A DNA stretch of 64,000 nucleotides from Spodoptera frugiperda (GCF_023101765.2 NC_064229.1:5460001-5524000), one strand, 5' to 3'. Numbered from the stretch's first letter, positions 23,652 through 35,427 are shown. Program-made: numbers and translations. The notes: generated by a model from the letters alone, not told the origin.

Positions 23652-24334
23652 ATCGGATCATCTTGAGCTTCTGGGCGTAACTTTATCGCTTACACTAAAC
23701 TTCGGCTCTTATATAGAGTCGAAGGCGCATCTGGCTGGTAGAAAGTTGGGTATCCTCTGGTGGGTGAGACGGTACTTCACACCGAAACAACTGCTGAGCC
23801 TGTACCAAGCGCAGGTTCGGTCATGTATGGATTACTGTTCTCACCTTTGGGACGGCTCGGCTAAATGCCAGATCAAAGCGCTAGAAAACATCGAAAAGCG
23901 TGCCAAGAAGCTCATCAATGATGATGCGCTTGTAGAGGCCCGGTTTCAAAGCCTTGAACACAGGCGCAAGGTTGCAAGCCTTTCCGTTTTTTACCAGATA
24001 CATTTCGGAGAGTGTGTGGGGGAATTGCACAACTTGATTCCCCCGAGTCCTTTCCATTATCGAACCACAAGACAATCGGCGAGGCGTCACCGTTTCATGG
24101 TAGATATCCCACCCACTCGCAGGAAGCGCTTCACTCCAAGCTTCCATGTGCGAACTGTTAGAGAGTGGGATTCTTTGCCGGAGTCTGTGTTTCCTGATGG
24201 GTATAACCTGGGTGTTTTCAAGGCCCGAGTGAATAGGTTGGTTATGGGCAGACGTGCTCCATCGTAGGCCGCGTCATCACTTACCACCAGGCAAGATAGC
24301 GGCTAAACGTCGACCCATCAAACGTAATAAAAAA
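23652..24334 (+). pseudogene. Jockey-type LINE ORF2 C-terminus and 3' end fused to R1 fragment
   Basis: The open frame runs to TAG at 24,265-24,267 and encodes the post-RT region of a Jockey-clade element: DHLELLGVTLSLTLNFGSYI, KLGILWWVRRYFTPKQLLSL, YQAQVRSCMDYCSHLWDGSA, the RRKVASLSVFYQIHFGEC block, PSPFHYRTTRQSARRH and the terminal VREWDSLPESVFPDGYNLGV. A short 3' UTR (GATAGCGGCTAAACGTCGAC) ends at an A-run (24,328-24,334). The frame is intact over about 200 codons but lacks endonuclease and RT, so it cannot act alone. The same 3' end occurs antisense at 14,521-14,631. Confidence 0.85.
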
Positions 24335-25046
24335 GTGCATTTTCAAAAAACGCAAATATAACTTTGTCATTCATACAAACACTATGTATAACGAAGTTAT
24401 TTTATAACTTTTATATTGTGCCATCTACTTGCTGCTACGGAACCCCTCATGGGCGAGTCTGACTCCCACTTGGCCGGTTTTTTTAAGACTGATTGATCTC
24501 AGAAGTAAGTGGTTTATATTTTTTCTTCATTTCGCGATGAAAAGTCCTTTTAAAAAATTTTTTTGCGTTATTTAGTTTTACCCGTAACTTCCATTATTCA
24601 TTAATATTGTGAGATAATACTTAAAGCCCAGCGAAAACTTTAGCTTGATGCAAGATAAGACATTTTAGTTTTCATGGTCTGACTTGACCGGGCCTGATAA
24701 AACATTTTACTTAGACGTGTTAGTATGCTGTACAGAATATAACACATTTTATCTAGCTCATTTATGCAGCTTTTTGTTCGTTAAAACATGTTTTACCTGG
24801 ACACGGTGAGTACGGTCAACTGACTTAAGTCAATTTTACCTAACCAAGATTATGGCCTGCATTGTATTAACTCCAAAATCTTGGACACGAAGACACTTAC
24901 ATTATTTTCTATTATTACATTTCATAGTAAACGTTATTCGTAATAACTATTTTGAGTTTCAATGAAAAAGCTCCAGTAATTAATTAGTTATGATTTTTTT
25001 TGCAAAATTTGAAACTTCAAATCGCTCTACTGAACAATTCACATAA

Positions 25047-25083
25047 TGGCGGTTAATACATTTTGCCTTTCCAGCGTCGATAT
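25047..25083 (-). repeat. Right member of the 37-bp inverted repeat pair
   Basis: This is the reverse complement of 21,517-21,553 (one mismatch, GC versus CC before CGCCA). A shorter third copy, GGCGGTTAATACACCGG, lies near 21,645. Confidence 0.6.
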
Positions 25084-25419
25084 AGGATCCAGTCTACAAA
25101 GCTACAAATAAACAAAAGTGTACAAAACGGGAACAGAATGGCTTCACGCCAAATGTTTCGCTCCAACGAATAATTTCCTTTTATTAACCCCCACTAGTTA
25201 GAATTTATGTAAATGGATCTAATAATGAAGCGTCCATAGTTTGTTTATATTGGTATTGTACTTGAATTTTCTTTAAATGTTATTGAGTAGCTTTTGTAGG
25301 TTTATTTAAGAAACGTATTTAATTAGAATACCATTAAAATACCGTGTACTGGAAGGTTTATGTTATTTTTAATTAACATAAACCTAGGGGTCTGCCATGC
25401 ATTTCACCCATTTTTGGTG

Positions 25420-25560
25420 CGGGAGGAAAATCATGTAATGACTTCTCCTGCCTTGGGCGAGACGAGAAGGACTCTTACTGACTAAAAAACCACCCCGTTC
25501 CCACTCCTGCTTTTCGATGTCGATCGACTCCCCAGTAACCCTCTAGGCAGTCTGGGCTAT
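25420..25560 (-). mobile_element. R1t: R1 LINE 3' UTR fragment
   Basis: AGGAAAATCATGTAATGACT, CTCCTGCCTTGGGCGAGACG, ACTCTTACTGACTAAAAAAC and TTCCCACTCCTGCTTTTCGA match the 3' UTR of the R1 LINE at 45,680-45,790. Confidence 0.75.
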
Positions 25561-25690
25561 GAGTTTCATTTACATAAGAAGGTCTGCCATGCACTGTACT
25601 CTTAATAAGAGGATTAGAGATTGCAGTTATCAGACATCGCTGCCTGGTCTCTGTCAAATGTTTAGTCCCTTAGTTGACTCCTATAGCGCC
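25561..25690 (-). repeat. Dispersed repeat shared with 51,877-51,990
   Basis: On the minus strand it reads AAGGGACTAAACATTTGACA, then CTGATAACTGCAATCTCTAA and TTAAGAGTACAGTGCATGGC. The plus-strand relative at 51,877 has AAGGGACTTAACATTTAA, ATCACCAACCCTCTTGTCAA and GAGAGTTTATGGCAAA. Confidence 0.45.
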
Positions 25691-26077
25691 CGCGGGAAGA
25701 GTAAGGGTAATGCCTAGAGTGTTAAGTCTAATCTGCGATCAACTCAACAGTTATCGCTCTACCAACCAACTCTGTCGACCAATGCAACAATCAGTGACTA
25801 TTGTAGTAATAAAATATCCACAGTAGAACGGGTACAAAAATAACCCTCGTTTTCTATTGATTTCCATACTGCCCTAGATTTCATTTGATTCCAATCGCAG
25901 TAATCTTTTTAATGTCGACTAATGGTGCTTCGATCGCGTAATAGTGTCACTATATCAATTTCAATTAAAAACCGATGAGTATTATTGTCATTACTGATAG
26001 TATTTTTACTATAATTTTGATGTTATTTGTAATAATCATTAGAGACACGAATATTATAATAATATTAATATTTATTC

Positions 26078-26265
26078 TACACTAGCTTCTGCCGGCGGCT
26101 TCGACCATGTTCTTGTGGAATATAAAGTGGCCTATGTGTTATTCCAGACCATAATCTACTCCTGTTCCAAATTTCATCTCGATCTCTTCAGTCGTTTTGA
26201 CGTGAAGGAGTAACAAACAAACAAACAAACATACAACCTTTCGCATTTATAATACATATTAGTAT
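26078..26265 (-). repeat. RepC copy, full span
   Basis: CTACACTAGCTTCTGCCGGC, ATTCCAGACCATAATCTACT, CTTCAGTCGTTTTGACGTGA, an (ACAA)n run and CCTTTCGCATTTATAATACA are present, in reverse order to the 19,330 copy. Confidence 0.75.
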
Positions 26266-28169
26266 GTTTATTTTATAGATAACTTCTTGGAGACCCCATT
26301 TCTCATTGAATACAAAATTATTTAAGGCTCACACGACGCCATTGATTGCAAGATGCTTCAAACTGTTTGGTATAAAAATCATTGGGTTCAGTTGTGAACA
26401 TCTTAATGACGATGTTGATCCATATACATATACGCTATTAAACATTAACAAATCACTATTCTCTATTACAAAATCTATTTAAACAGCTTTCATAAAATAA
26501 AAATCGTCTGCGGCCAATCCGTCGAGCAGCAAGACAATGAACATTAATGTTGTATGAAGCTGAGCGAGACAGGCTAGCCAACCCGACCTACTTGCTTACC
26601 ATATTATTATTTCATTCACTTCTCCTGTCACCTTGCTTTAGCTTTATCTAATGACTGAGACTATAAAAGCCGAGTGAAACATTTATCGTACTTCTCATTT
26701 TCTTTTTAATATAAATTCTTATATATTGTGGTATATTTGGTTCGTGCCTTTATTCCCGGAGGTAAGAAGATGCGTGGTAGGCTTTGAAATTTACTACCAC
26801 ATTTTCTTAATTGTTCGTCGGGCTCAGCTAATTACTTACTAGACTACATACCTAATAATATGTTTTCATCCCCGAGGGATTAGGCACAATATATTTGCTA
26901 TTAGGTATATATATAAGTTAATTGTAGCTAGAGGGTGGTGCTATATTAAATGCAGACTAGCAAAGTTCTCTGATAAACGTGAATCTTTTAAACTGTGATT
27001 TCGAACCCAGCTTTGGTGTGTGGAGAATATACGATAAAGCGAGGTGAATAGACACAGAAATGTGGTGAATAGATGTTAAGACATTTTCACAACATTTCAC
27101 TCCTTTATTCACTTCTCTTTAGTATCTATTTACCCCGTTTTACGGTGGTGAACTCTAATATTTCAATTCCAGCAATTAACTGTCACAATTCGCATTTCAT
27201 TACATGGAACGCATAACATAAATGAATGTCACAATCATAATATGCAATTTTATCCACCCTAACTTCATTTTCACCTAAATACATTAAGACACCTAAATAC
27301 AGTAAGAAGGTATTTTTTACAAGAAGTCCGTGTGTAAATGTATGTATTACTGGTACATTATGTATGTAATCAGTTGGCCGCATCTCAGTGCAAATTACCT
27401 TCGGAAATGTGATTTCCAGTGGCGAAACCGCAGCGCATTTGCTGTGAACAATCCTTGTTTATTTGTACTTAGTATTGGAAATATCTGATTCCAATGTTAA
27501 TAGGTCGATTTTCTAGATATTTTTGTCCCCATTGTAAATGTGTCTTTGTCTTGATTGCATTAAGTATTTACTGGTAGCACAAAATGTAAAATTACAATTA
27601 CAGATTCGTCTGAGTCTAATTAAAATTATGTAAAAATTCTAGAACTGAAATCAAAAAGAGGAAAAGGAGAAGTACAACTACAGTATTGCTCTGCACAATA
27701 TGGAACACACACATGGTGTTGTTTGATCTTCGCTGCAGATACCAGTGCAGTCTTAACAAAATCTCGTAACTATCAGCGGTAGAAAAGTACAAACTTACCA
27801 GGATAACGTGTAGGGAGTTGACAGGAATCACCAAGGACGGGTACATCTGATAAAAAATCTTCAGTCGACCTGATTCAAATCCTAATTCGAAAAATCATGC
27901 CATTTAGATATTCACGTAGGTAATATGTGTTTTACTGTTAATACCGTTCGTTAATTAGTATTTCTGTTCGTGGTGAACAGAGCAAACAGCGCAATAAAGA
28001 TAATGTGAGGTCTGGATATAGTCAGCCTGTAGTTCACACGTCCAATCGAATATTCTGGATACGAATCTAATCAGACAACAAAATGTACGAGATAATTACT
28101 GAATTGTTGTACTGCGGTTGTGGTTTCGGTTAACCATTTGACCTCTAAAGTCATGTGTAGTCGACAAAA
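26266..28169. other. Gene-free stretch
   Basis: Apart from the GGTGAATAGA motif cluster at 27,035, no repeats or coding signals were recognised. Confidence 0.5.
27035..27142. repeat. Direct and inverted copies of a GGTGAATAGA motif
   Basis: GAGGTGAATAGACA and GTGGTGAATAGATG are followed by CTTTATTCACTTCTC and ATCTATTTACCCC, so the two halves can fold back with imperfect pairing. Possibly a tiny foldback element. Confidence 0.4.
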
Positions 28170-28275
28170 CATATAATTAACTAATAATCACGGTTTATTC
28201 ACGCACATGGAGGAAACTTTTACTAGTTTCGATTCAACAAAGGGATTCTTCATCATGAGCAGCGTGTGCAGTCCA
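28170..28275 (-). repeat. RepD copy, extended form
   Basis: ATAATCACGGTTTATTCACG, CTTTTACTAGTTTCGATTCA and TTCTTCATCATGAGCAGCGT are the reverse complement of 13,610-13,732. Confidence 0.6.
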
Positions 28276-28279
28276 CTTT

Positions 28280-28495
28280 TCATCTATACCCTTCACTTTT
28301 CACCAGTATATGCTATGAGCCCCACGTTATAAGTGGTGGAATCTCTTGTCATATTTGCACAATTTTAAAAGCCTTATTATTACTGAGAAAAAATCGACTA
28401 ATCGACAAAACCCTGATACCAAAGCCTACATAAGTACTTAGGTCGACCCGTGAATTGAACATAAAACTTCTTGCTCTGGATTAACAACAAAACCA
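28280..28495 (-). mobile_element. SINE-B copy, strongly diverged
   Basis: CTTCACTTTTCACCAGTATA, ATTACTGAGAAAAAATCGAC and GTCGACCCGTGAATTGAACA keep the order of the SINE-B copy at 12,557. The head is decayed. Confidence 0.5.
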
Positions 28496-29504
28496 CGTAA
28501 AAATATTACACTTAATAAAATTAATTCTCTTTTGTTCCAACAAAGAAAAAACAGCTGCACCGCATTAAAATGTAAAGTAGACTGTATTTCATTATTCTTT
28601 CACCCACATTTTAATAACATACAAATGTAAAAATAATACGAAACCAACCTACCTACTGTTAATTAAGTTTTGTTATCCTTTTGTGGAAATGAAACAGAAT
28701 TAGGAACCTGATGCCATTATACCAACCTATATTAAAATTAAACGTGACAATTACAAGCCTCAGATTAACATTGTAATTCTACGTAATACGGATTTAATTT
28801 TTAAATCTTTGTATATTTTTTATAACCAATTTCCCAGAAAGGAGGAGGTTCTCAATTCTGACCGGTATCTTTATATTATTATTATATTTTGGTTCTTTTT
28901 TATGTAAACTGAGAATTTTTCAGGGTAACATTACATTGAGCTTATTTTTAGCACAGGAAGTACAGTAGTAGACAATGGAACGCCTATTGCTACGAATCTT
29001 ACATACTTCTTTTGCTTCATCAATAGTCATCAGTCTTTTTATGCATACTTATCGCTTATAGGTACTTTTAATTTGGCCCTTCTTTAATTTATCTCTATTT
29101 AGGGCGATAAATGTTGGTCTGTAAGTACGCAACCAGAACAAAAATATCCATTACAATAATGAAACCCTAAATAATTGGTCTGGTATTTTAATACCAAAAT
29201 AAATAACAAAGAAATATGTACGCAGGCACCTAATTGGACGTCCCTACTAAGGGCCTTGTATATTTGGAAACAGGAACATATTACAATAGACCGTATTTAC
29301 ATAGAGCCCTCGTTAGTCGGTTCGCAAGCATAATGCCAAACACAAGATCTCAGGTTCCATTTCGTGTTAGAACATTTTACTGGCGTTGTCGATCTTCTCA
29401 GTACAGGGCTTAGATTTGTGTTCATTGGCTTGCCTTCTATTAAAACGATGTTTAAACAAGTAATACACAAAAAATATGGTTAAAGTATGTTAAATGGCTA
29501 ATGC

Positions 29505-29603
29505 GGGAGAAGCCATTGGATGGATTTTCCCCTTCAAAAAAGAGCTCGATTGGTAGAATAGAGCTATTCTTTGAGGGGGGAAATCCATCCAATGACTTCT
29601 CCC
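29505..29603. repeat. Foldback of R1t ends, about 34-bp arms
   Basis: GGGAGAAGCCATTGGATGGA..CCCC and GGGGGGAAATCCATCCAATG..CTCCC are near-perfect inverted copies of the R1 3' terminus. A spacer of about 30 bases (GAGCTCGATTGGTAGAATAG..) separates them. Confidence 0.8.
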
Positions 29604-29730
29604 ACCTAAGGTGAGGCGAGAGGGAGTATCAGACTCTTACTGACTAAAAACCATTCCGTTCCTACTCCTGTATTGAGCCGGAGCTCGGGTAACCCCATGG
29701 TAACCCGTTACGTTGTCGGCAGCTCTAAAA
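29571..29730 (-). mobile_element. R1t: R1 LINE 3' UTR fragment
   Basis: TCCAATGACTTCTCCCACCT, GGCGAGAGGGAGTATCAGAC, CTTACTGACTAAAAACCATT and GAGCCGGAGCTCGGGTAAC match the intact R1 3' UTR at 45,690-45,800. Confidence 0.8.
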
Positions 29731-31254
29731 GCCTTTACGTTAGATACTAATAATTGATGTAGTTGTAGGAAAAATATAAATAATATTGTATGGTCATCAA
29801 CATTAAGATTGTGTACCAGATGCTAACAATCGGATGCTAAAGATCGATAACAAGATATCCAACAACGCTAACCCTTAATGCACGGAAGGCATTTTGTTTA
29901 ACCATTATATTTAAGTAAACTAATTCCACAACTCTAAAGTCTTGTAGCCCATTTATTCAAACAATGAGCTACACTCTGATACTTCAACCAAGTTTTGGTA
30001 TTGAATGCGTAAACTTTTTGTATCAAGATACGCCCAGTATCTTAGGAAATTATACCCGAGTACTTTAACAACTGAAGGAACAACGTTGGTACAACCAGTT
30101 CCAAGAAAAAGGGAGATATTACTTGTTTTTATTATTTTATATTAACGAAGGTATCATAGTGTAGTATTTTAAGTTGTATTACCCATAATAGGGATGGTGA
30201 CATTGTAAAAATAATAATACTTAGACAAAACGAATTAGGTTCAGGAGTGGGAGTAATTACGTGGGTGTAAAAATACCTAGAATTGACGTATCGCAATATT
30301 TCAAATTGATAATTATATCTTCGGAAGTATTTGTTTCTTTATAAAAATAAAACATATGTGTTTAATATTTTAAAATAATTTATAAGACGGACATTAAAAT
30401 AAAAATTAGTCAGGGTAGCCTATTGTGATCAGCTTGGTAGGTTAGTTGCTTACTCAATGGACACATATTCTATTGCTTGATAACTCTACTATAGATAATC
30501 CTATCCTACTACTGAACTTTATACTTTATAAGTTTGTGAGGATGTTTGAATGTATGTGTGTTACACTTTCACAAAGAAACTACTAGACAGATTTGGATGA
30601 AATTTGTTACAAATATGCATAAGTAGATCATTGTCTGGAATAATACGCGGAGTAATTTTTTCTAGCGGGGGAAGCTGTTGGCATAAGCCAGTATTGAATA
30701 AAAAGAACAATAATACCTTTCGCTTTACTTTATTAAGTCCCCAACACTAAAGCAGCATTGTACACACAAACACAAGTCTATAAACATAAAACTTATCTCC
30801 AGGCAATTCATTGAACGGGTACAATTCCTTTTAGTATCGATAACTAAAGTGTTGCCTAAAGTAACGAACTTTCACGAACTTTGCCGAACTTGCCCGAGGG
30901 ATACAATCAGCTTAAATAGTGAATACTGATTGGTCGATATTCGACATCGAGAAACTCCAATCAACATTTATCCTTAATGTGATGGGTATAATGTACTTTT
31001 TTGTACTTTAGCTCATGCTTATGGAGTTTTGTGTGCGAAACAAAAATTAAGTATGTACTTATTTACTTATGTTAAGTAATCCGGGAAGTTGGGCAGATGG
31101 AAACATCTGTTGTATGAATTAGAACTTGAGTAAGGGCTATGAGAAAGGTCCTCACAAGAAATGAGAAAAACATTTTCATATTCTTAACTGTTTATGTGTC
31201 CAACAATAAGAATTACTGAGGATACTCAGGTGTCACAAATTTTCAGAGATCTAA
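29731..31254. other. Gene-free stretch around a RepC-like copy
   Basis: GTAACGAACTTTCACGAACT..GCCGAACTTGCCCGA near 30,860-30,900 has a short repeated GAACTT motif. Otherwise unremarkable. Confidence 0.45.
30520..30690 (+). repeat. RepC-like copy
   Basis: TACTTTATAAGTTTGTGAGG, a GTATGTGTGT stretch, GATTTGGATGAAATTTGTTA and TTGTCTGGAATAATACGCGG follow RepC order. The final part is diverged. Confidence 0.55.
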
Positions 31255-31322
31255 ATAAAATTCTCCATGAGAGAAGAGGCCTTTGGTCAGCAGTGGCCAA
31301 TTATACACTACTGATGTGATGT
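31255..31322 (+). repeat. RepG 3' end fragment
   Basis: GAGAGAAGAGGCCTTTGGTC and AGCAGTGGCCAATTATACAC are followed by ACTGATGTGATG. Only the 3' end of the family is present. Confidence 0.6.
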
Positions 31323-31596
31323 GTGTGCTTGGTATAAGTTTCCAAACATACACACGTTTCTCAAACTATGAATATCGCCAAAGGAAAAAAGTAACCGACC
31401 AAGCAAGCATTAAAACCTCCGTTAATCGAATAACAACAAAACAAAAACAATTAGAAGTAAAGAGTGAACAAAGAAACATTAGATAGCGGAACAATCTGCA
31501 AGCAAACATATTTCAGCTTCAGCCTGCAGCACACGTCATTCCGTCCAACTAACATTCCTTTCTAAGTGAAAACTTATCCAATTACATATAACACAT

Positions 31597-31622
31597 AAAC
31601 ACACACACACACACACACACAC
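31597..31622. repeat. (AC)n microsatellite
   Basis: About 12 uninterrupted CA dinucleotides end at ACATGT. Confidence 0.95.
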
Positions 31623-31902
31623 ATGTACTGCAGAACTAATGTAGTGTTACTTAGAATTTACTGCACACATAAGAAAATCTCTGCAGCAGTATTTTTTTTA
31701 GCTGAATATTTGGTTTAAAGTCGACAGTCGTAACGTCGTGTTTCTTCGTGGGACAAGGAGATAGGAACAAGTAGTACAATTGGAGTAAACTGTGATTTTT
31801 AATTAATTTAGATTGGGATAAATTCAGTTAAACAAAAGCCTGTAAAAATTATTCTAATTTTGGAATCTAATATTTTTTTATACTAAAATCGTTGCTAGAG
31901 GC

Positions 31903-31990
31903 TAGGATTTTCTCTTGTGTCGTGGGTGCGTGTACAGACATACAATTTCACATACACATCACACCCAGACCCGAAACAACAATTGTGACA
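31903..31990 (-). mobile_element. SINE-A tail and body fragment
   Basis: AGGATTTTCTCTTGTGTCGT, GGTGCGTGTACAGACATACA and ACCCAGACCCGAAACAACAA match the antisense SINE-A at 55,400. The tRNA-like head is missing. Confidence 0.8.
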
Positions 31991-32348
31991 TAAAATAATA
32001 TGTCAATCTTCTACCAAAATCAGGACATGGGCCATTAAACCAAGCTAATTCAATTCCGAAATTTGCAGAAGATATGCAACATGTCTGCACATCTCATAGA
32101 AACTGGGTCAGAGTCGCAGTATTTTTATACAGCCTACATAAATCTCTACCCTCCTTCCCTCCCATAAAGGTACTCTACAGAGTAGTATGTAAATGGAGTA
32201 ATCACTCCAAGTATGCACCTGTACGTTTGTTTATGTTACAGGTAAATTTTGCTTGTGATTTTTATTTTGTCCGTATGTTGCTGAACATTAGTTCAGATGG
32301 TTTTGATGTTAATTGTAATGAACAATACACACTTGCTAATATATACTT

Positions 32349-32510
32349 TAAATGATAAATGATATTTATTTCTGTAAATAGGTTATAAAATTTATAACAT
32401 TTATAATACTTTTACACGTCAATATTTCAAATAGCTAGATGAGGCCGGCATTTCCTATCCGACTACTCTGAGAAGAAATGCCGAAACAAACTCAGAGGTC
32501 ATAGTCTCTT
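32349..32510 (-). mobile_element. LINE 3' UTR fragment with conserved stem-loop
   Basis: The minus strand reads TCTGAGTTTGTTTCGGCATT, TCTTCTCAGAGTAGTCGGAT and AGGAAATGCCGGCC, with CTGAG/CTCAG arms around a 'TTT..TTCTTCTC' core. This is the same style of 3' UTR hairpin as in the LINE at 15,686. Assigned by pattern only. Confidence 0.5.
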
Positions 32511-34119
32511 TTAAAGTCCAGACAAACTTTAGCAATAAATTATAATAAAAATGTTAATATACAGACTTGAAAGAATCAGATCTGTTCGACACACAACAAC
32601 CAACTCAATATCTCGAAAACTCTCTTCACGTTTTCACAATAAACACTCAAAAGAATTCCAATTTCGAAACCCACCTCACAAAAACCTTTCCACACAGAAA
32701 AAAAAGCAAAACATTCCAATTCCAATTTTAAAACCACACATTGACGTTAGTAGTCCATTCATGTTATACTCTGTGGTATGGAAACAGAGTCCCTTAATCC
32801 CACGTGAGCCAACCGCCACACGACATCAGGTATCAATAATTCAGAACACAATCTGGCCTCTCTCGAATATTATTTTAATAAAACAGATTGTAATAAAAGA
32901 CACGTACTTTGTTATTCTTGTTTTACAACACGAGCTGTTGGAGCTACATTTGTTATGGGTTACATACTTGGGTACTTAATTATGTAGTCTTGAGAACCCT
33001 TGAACAATATTTTGACCCTGGATTAACTACTTTCTGTAGACAATTTAGCCGTAATCGCAAAGCCGTTTAACAAGACTATGCACTGCTAATACGAAATGCC
33101 GCATTGATTTCTTTGGTTCATAATACCTAATGGTTAAAATCTCGCACAACCCTTTATATTCATATATCCGATGGATTTATTTTCAATATTCATCTATCTC
33201 TACTAAAAGTCAAAGACGCTACAGAGTATGAGGAAATCATTACATTCACACCGTTTTATTACATCTACCGCTGTCTGAAAGAGTGACATTATTGTTTTAC
33301 TCTCCATATATTGCAACTGAATGCACAATCATGCTGTATACCTGTATATATTACGTATACTTGGTGCAGTAACCATACTCGATGCAGATACAGGTGAAGG
33401 CATTCATATGAGAAGATTACTGAACAGATTAATATGGTCAAGACTATAAGATATACGAGTATGTATAACTATATGAAGGTATTATCTAGAGGCACGGCAG
33501 TGCTCCCGCCAAGTTGTGCTCGAAACACACGTACCATCTTCTATTGGAACCATTATGATACATTTTCATTCCCCAATTTGAGAACTTCTGGATCTTTGAG
33601 TAAGCTATAATCACATACTTAAAATTCAAAATTTGAAGTCATTTAGATACAAAATTAAGCGAAAACAAAGTTTCGCATTTATATCTCTCAATTACCTTAG
33701 ATTTGGCACGGATATAATTACTTTTTAGAGATGAACAAGCAGCTCCATCGAGACATAGCTACTTTTTTACATAATGTTTTGGATAAATGGTGAAGGAAAA
33801 CATTGTTCCTCTAATAATAAGTCACTGCTGACCATAAGCCTCTTCTCGCACGGAATAGATCGAAAAGAAAAACACATAAGTTGGTCCCGATCATGGCCAA
33901 AACAAATGGACCTATGTCTTAATCACCTAAAGATTCCACCCTTAAAAACATATTAGATATTAGGAAAATGATATCCTGTTTATTGCCATATGGAACGAGC
34001 CTAACTCGCAGATAATGGGTTTAATAAATAACTGGCTAATGGTGCACCATACAATATACATGGCGTAAGATAAACATAACATTGTGATTTGTTATTATAC
34101 AAGTATGTAGCTGTTATCT
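32511..34119. other. Gene-free stretch
   Basis: A 142-codon ORF (32,551-32,979) is low-complexity and lacks motifs. CACTGCTGACCATAAGCCTC near 33,822 is a RepG-like relic (minus). Confidence 0.45.
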
Positions 34120-34291
34120 TACTAGTATTATAAATGTGAATGTTTGTAAGTTTGATACTCAATCAAAAACGTCAAAATGGCTGAAAAGATCGCGATGTAA
34201 TTTGGAACAGAATTAGGTTATTGTCTGGAATTACACATAGGACACTTTTTATCCCACGGGACTGCGGGCAAAGCTGCTGGCACAAGCTATT
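34120..34291 (+). repeat. RepC copy, full span
   Basis: TACTAGTATTATAAATGTGA, AAACGTCAAAATGGCTGAAA, TTGTCTGGAATTACACATAG and CGGGCAAAGCTGCTGGCACA cover both family ends. Confidence 0.75.
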
Positions 34292-34451
34292 GTTTTAAGT
34301 ATTTACAAGTAATCTCTCTCAGGGGTAGTTCTACAGGCCGAAAATTCCAACCATATTAATTATAGGGTTTAGAATGTGTTCTGGATATTTTAACAGATAT
34401 TTTAGGTGTCTTCCTTAATATATATTTTTAAACGGGTGAGCATTGAAACCA

Positions 34452-34542
34452 CTATTTGTGGATCACACAAAGAGTTGCTTCAAGTGGGATGTAAACCCGC
34501 TACACGTTACGCGACAGCCGGTTACCTAGCCATCGCGCCAAT
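34452..34542 (-). mobile_element. SINE-A head-proximal fragment
   Basis: TTTGTGGATCACACAAAGAG, GTAAACCCGCTACACGTTAC and CAGCCGGTTACCTAGCCATC match the antisense SINE-A head and body. The tail side is missing. Confidence 0.8.
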
Positions 34543-35114
34543 AGCGCCGACAATTCCTTTTTCATAATTTAGGTATATTGATACCTACATTTTTGATCAA
34601 AATAATTATGTTTGTATCAAACAATTAATATTTTAATCAATAAACTGAATTTACTTTACACGCTCAATTGCAATCGTAAAAGCAAAACGAAGCTTAATTT
34701 CGAACCGATAACGGAATAATAAAATAATATTGCAGAATTTAATTAATTTGTGAAATAAATCAACACGGTCCGTATATTACTGATACATTTTATCTCCGCA
34801 TTATGTAAAGTATTTGCATTTTAAATGAAAATGTAATGTTTATTTAATTACGATCGTTATTTCGGATCGTTTATGAAATATTGAATTGTTGGATCGTTAT
34901 GTAGGATTATAAAAATAATTGAACCAATAGGTTGTGTTTTCACAACTGCAACTGCAAAAAAAAAACAAAGGCTGAGGTGAGCTTTAGATTCTGTGGGTTG
35001 TCTACAACCTTTGTGCTCCTTCAAGAGCCTTTTTAACATTGTAATGACCAAAAGTATTTAACTAGAGCCCTGCGTATCAAACTAGACACGTGTTTACTAG
35101 AAACGTAAGTGTGG

Positions 35115-35427
35115 GGAAGGGTGGAAGGAGCCATTCTTCAGCACGAATGGGTCGGCTCAACCGGAGTGATACCACGGCCTCACAGAAAACCAACGAGAAA
35201 CAATGCTTGCTTGCTTGTGTTTCGTTGTGTGAGTAAGTTTACCGGAAACCCAATTACACTCCTTCCGAATCCCTGATTCCCCAACAGCCCTTAAACTGCT
35301 AACCCCAAAAGACCGGCAACGCACTTGTAAAGCCTCTGGTGTTTCGGTTATCCATGGGCGGTGGCGATTGCTTACCATCAGGTGTTCCGTCTCGTTTGAC
35401 GACTTATACCATAAAAAATTACTCATG
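35115..35427 (+). mobile_element. RepK retroposon, near full length, just upstream of exon A
   Basis: It runs from GGAAGGGTGGAAGGAGCCAT through ATCCCTGATTCCCCAACAG (also in the 3,996 copy, reversed) to TTACCATCAGGTGTTCCGTC and an A-run. It ends about 100 bases before the exon at 35,528, so it lies close to the branch-point region. Confidence 0.75.

Larger units (their letters stand above)
22890..24484 (-). mobile_element. RepP dispersed element interrupted by the R1-Jockey block
   Basis: The right end reads TTGGCCGGTTTTTTT, i.e. minus-strand AAAACCGGCCAAGT, with CTACGGAACCCCTCATGGGC just inside. The left part (22,890-23,310) contains AACTTTGTAGGTTGATGTAT, CCTATTCGTGATGGGTGTCT and TTTGAACGAGATATCATTA. 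These are strings I associate with this very common lepidopteran repeat. The class is unknown to me. The host copy resumes at 24,335. Confidence 0.6.

Noticed and set aside
31597..31622. CRISPR-like or satellite array
   Set aside because: Plain (AC)n microsatellite; no spacer structure and a eukaryotic context.
32551..32979. 142-codon ORF
   Set aside because: Low-complexity, repeat-poor but without any recognisable domain; consistent with a chance frame in AT-rich DNA.
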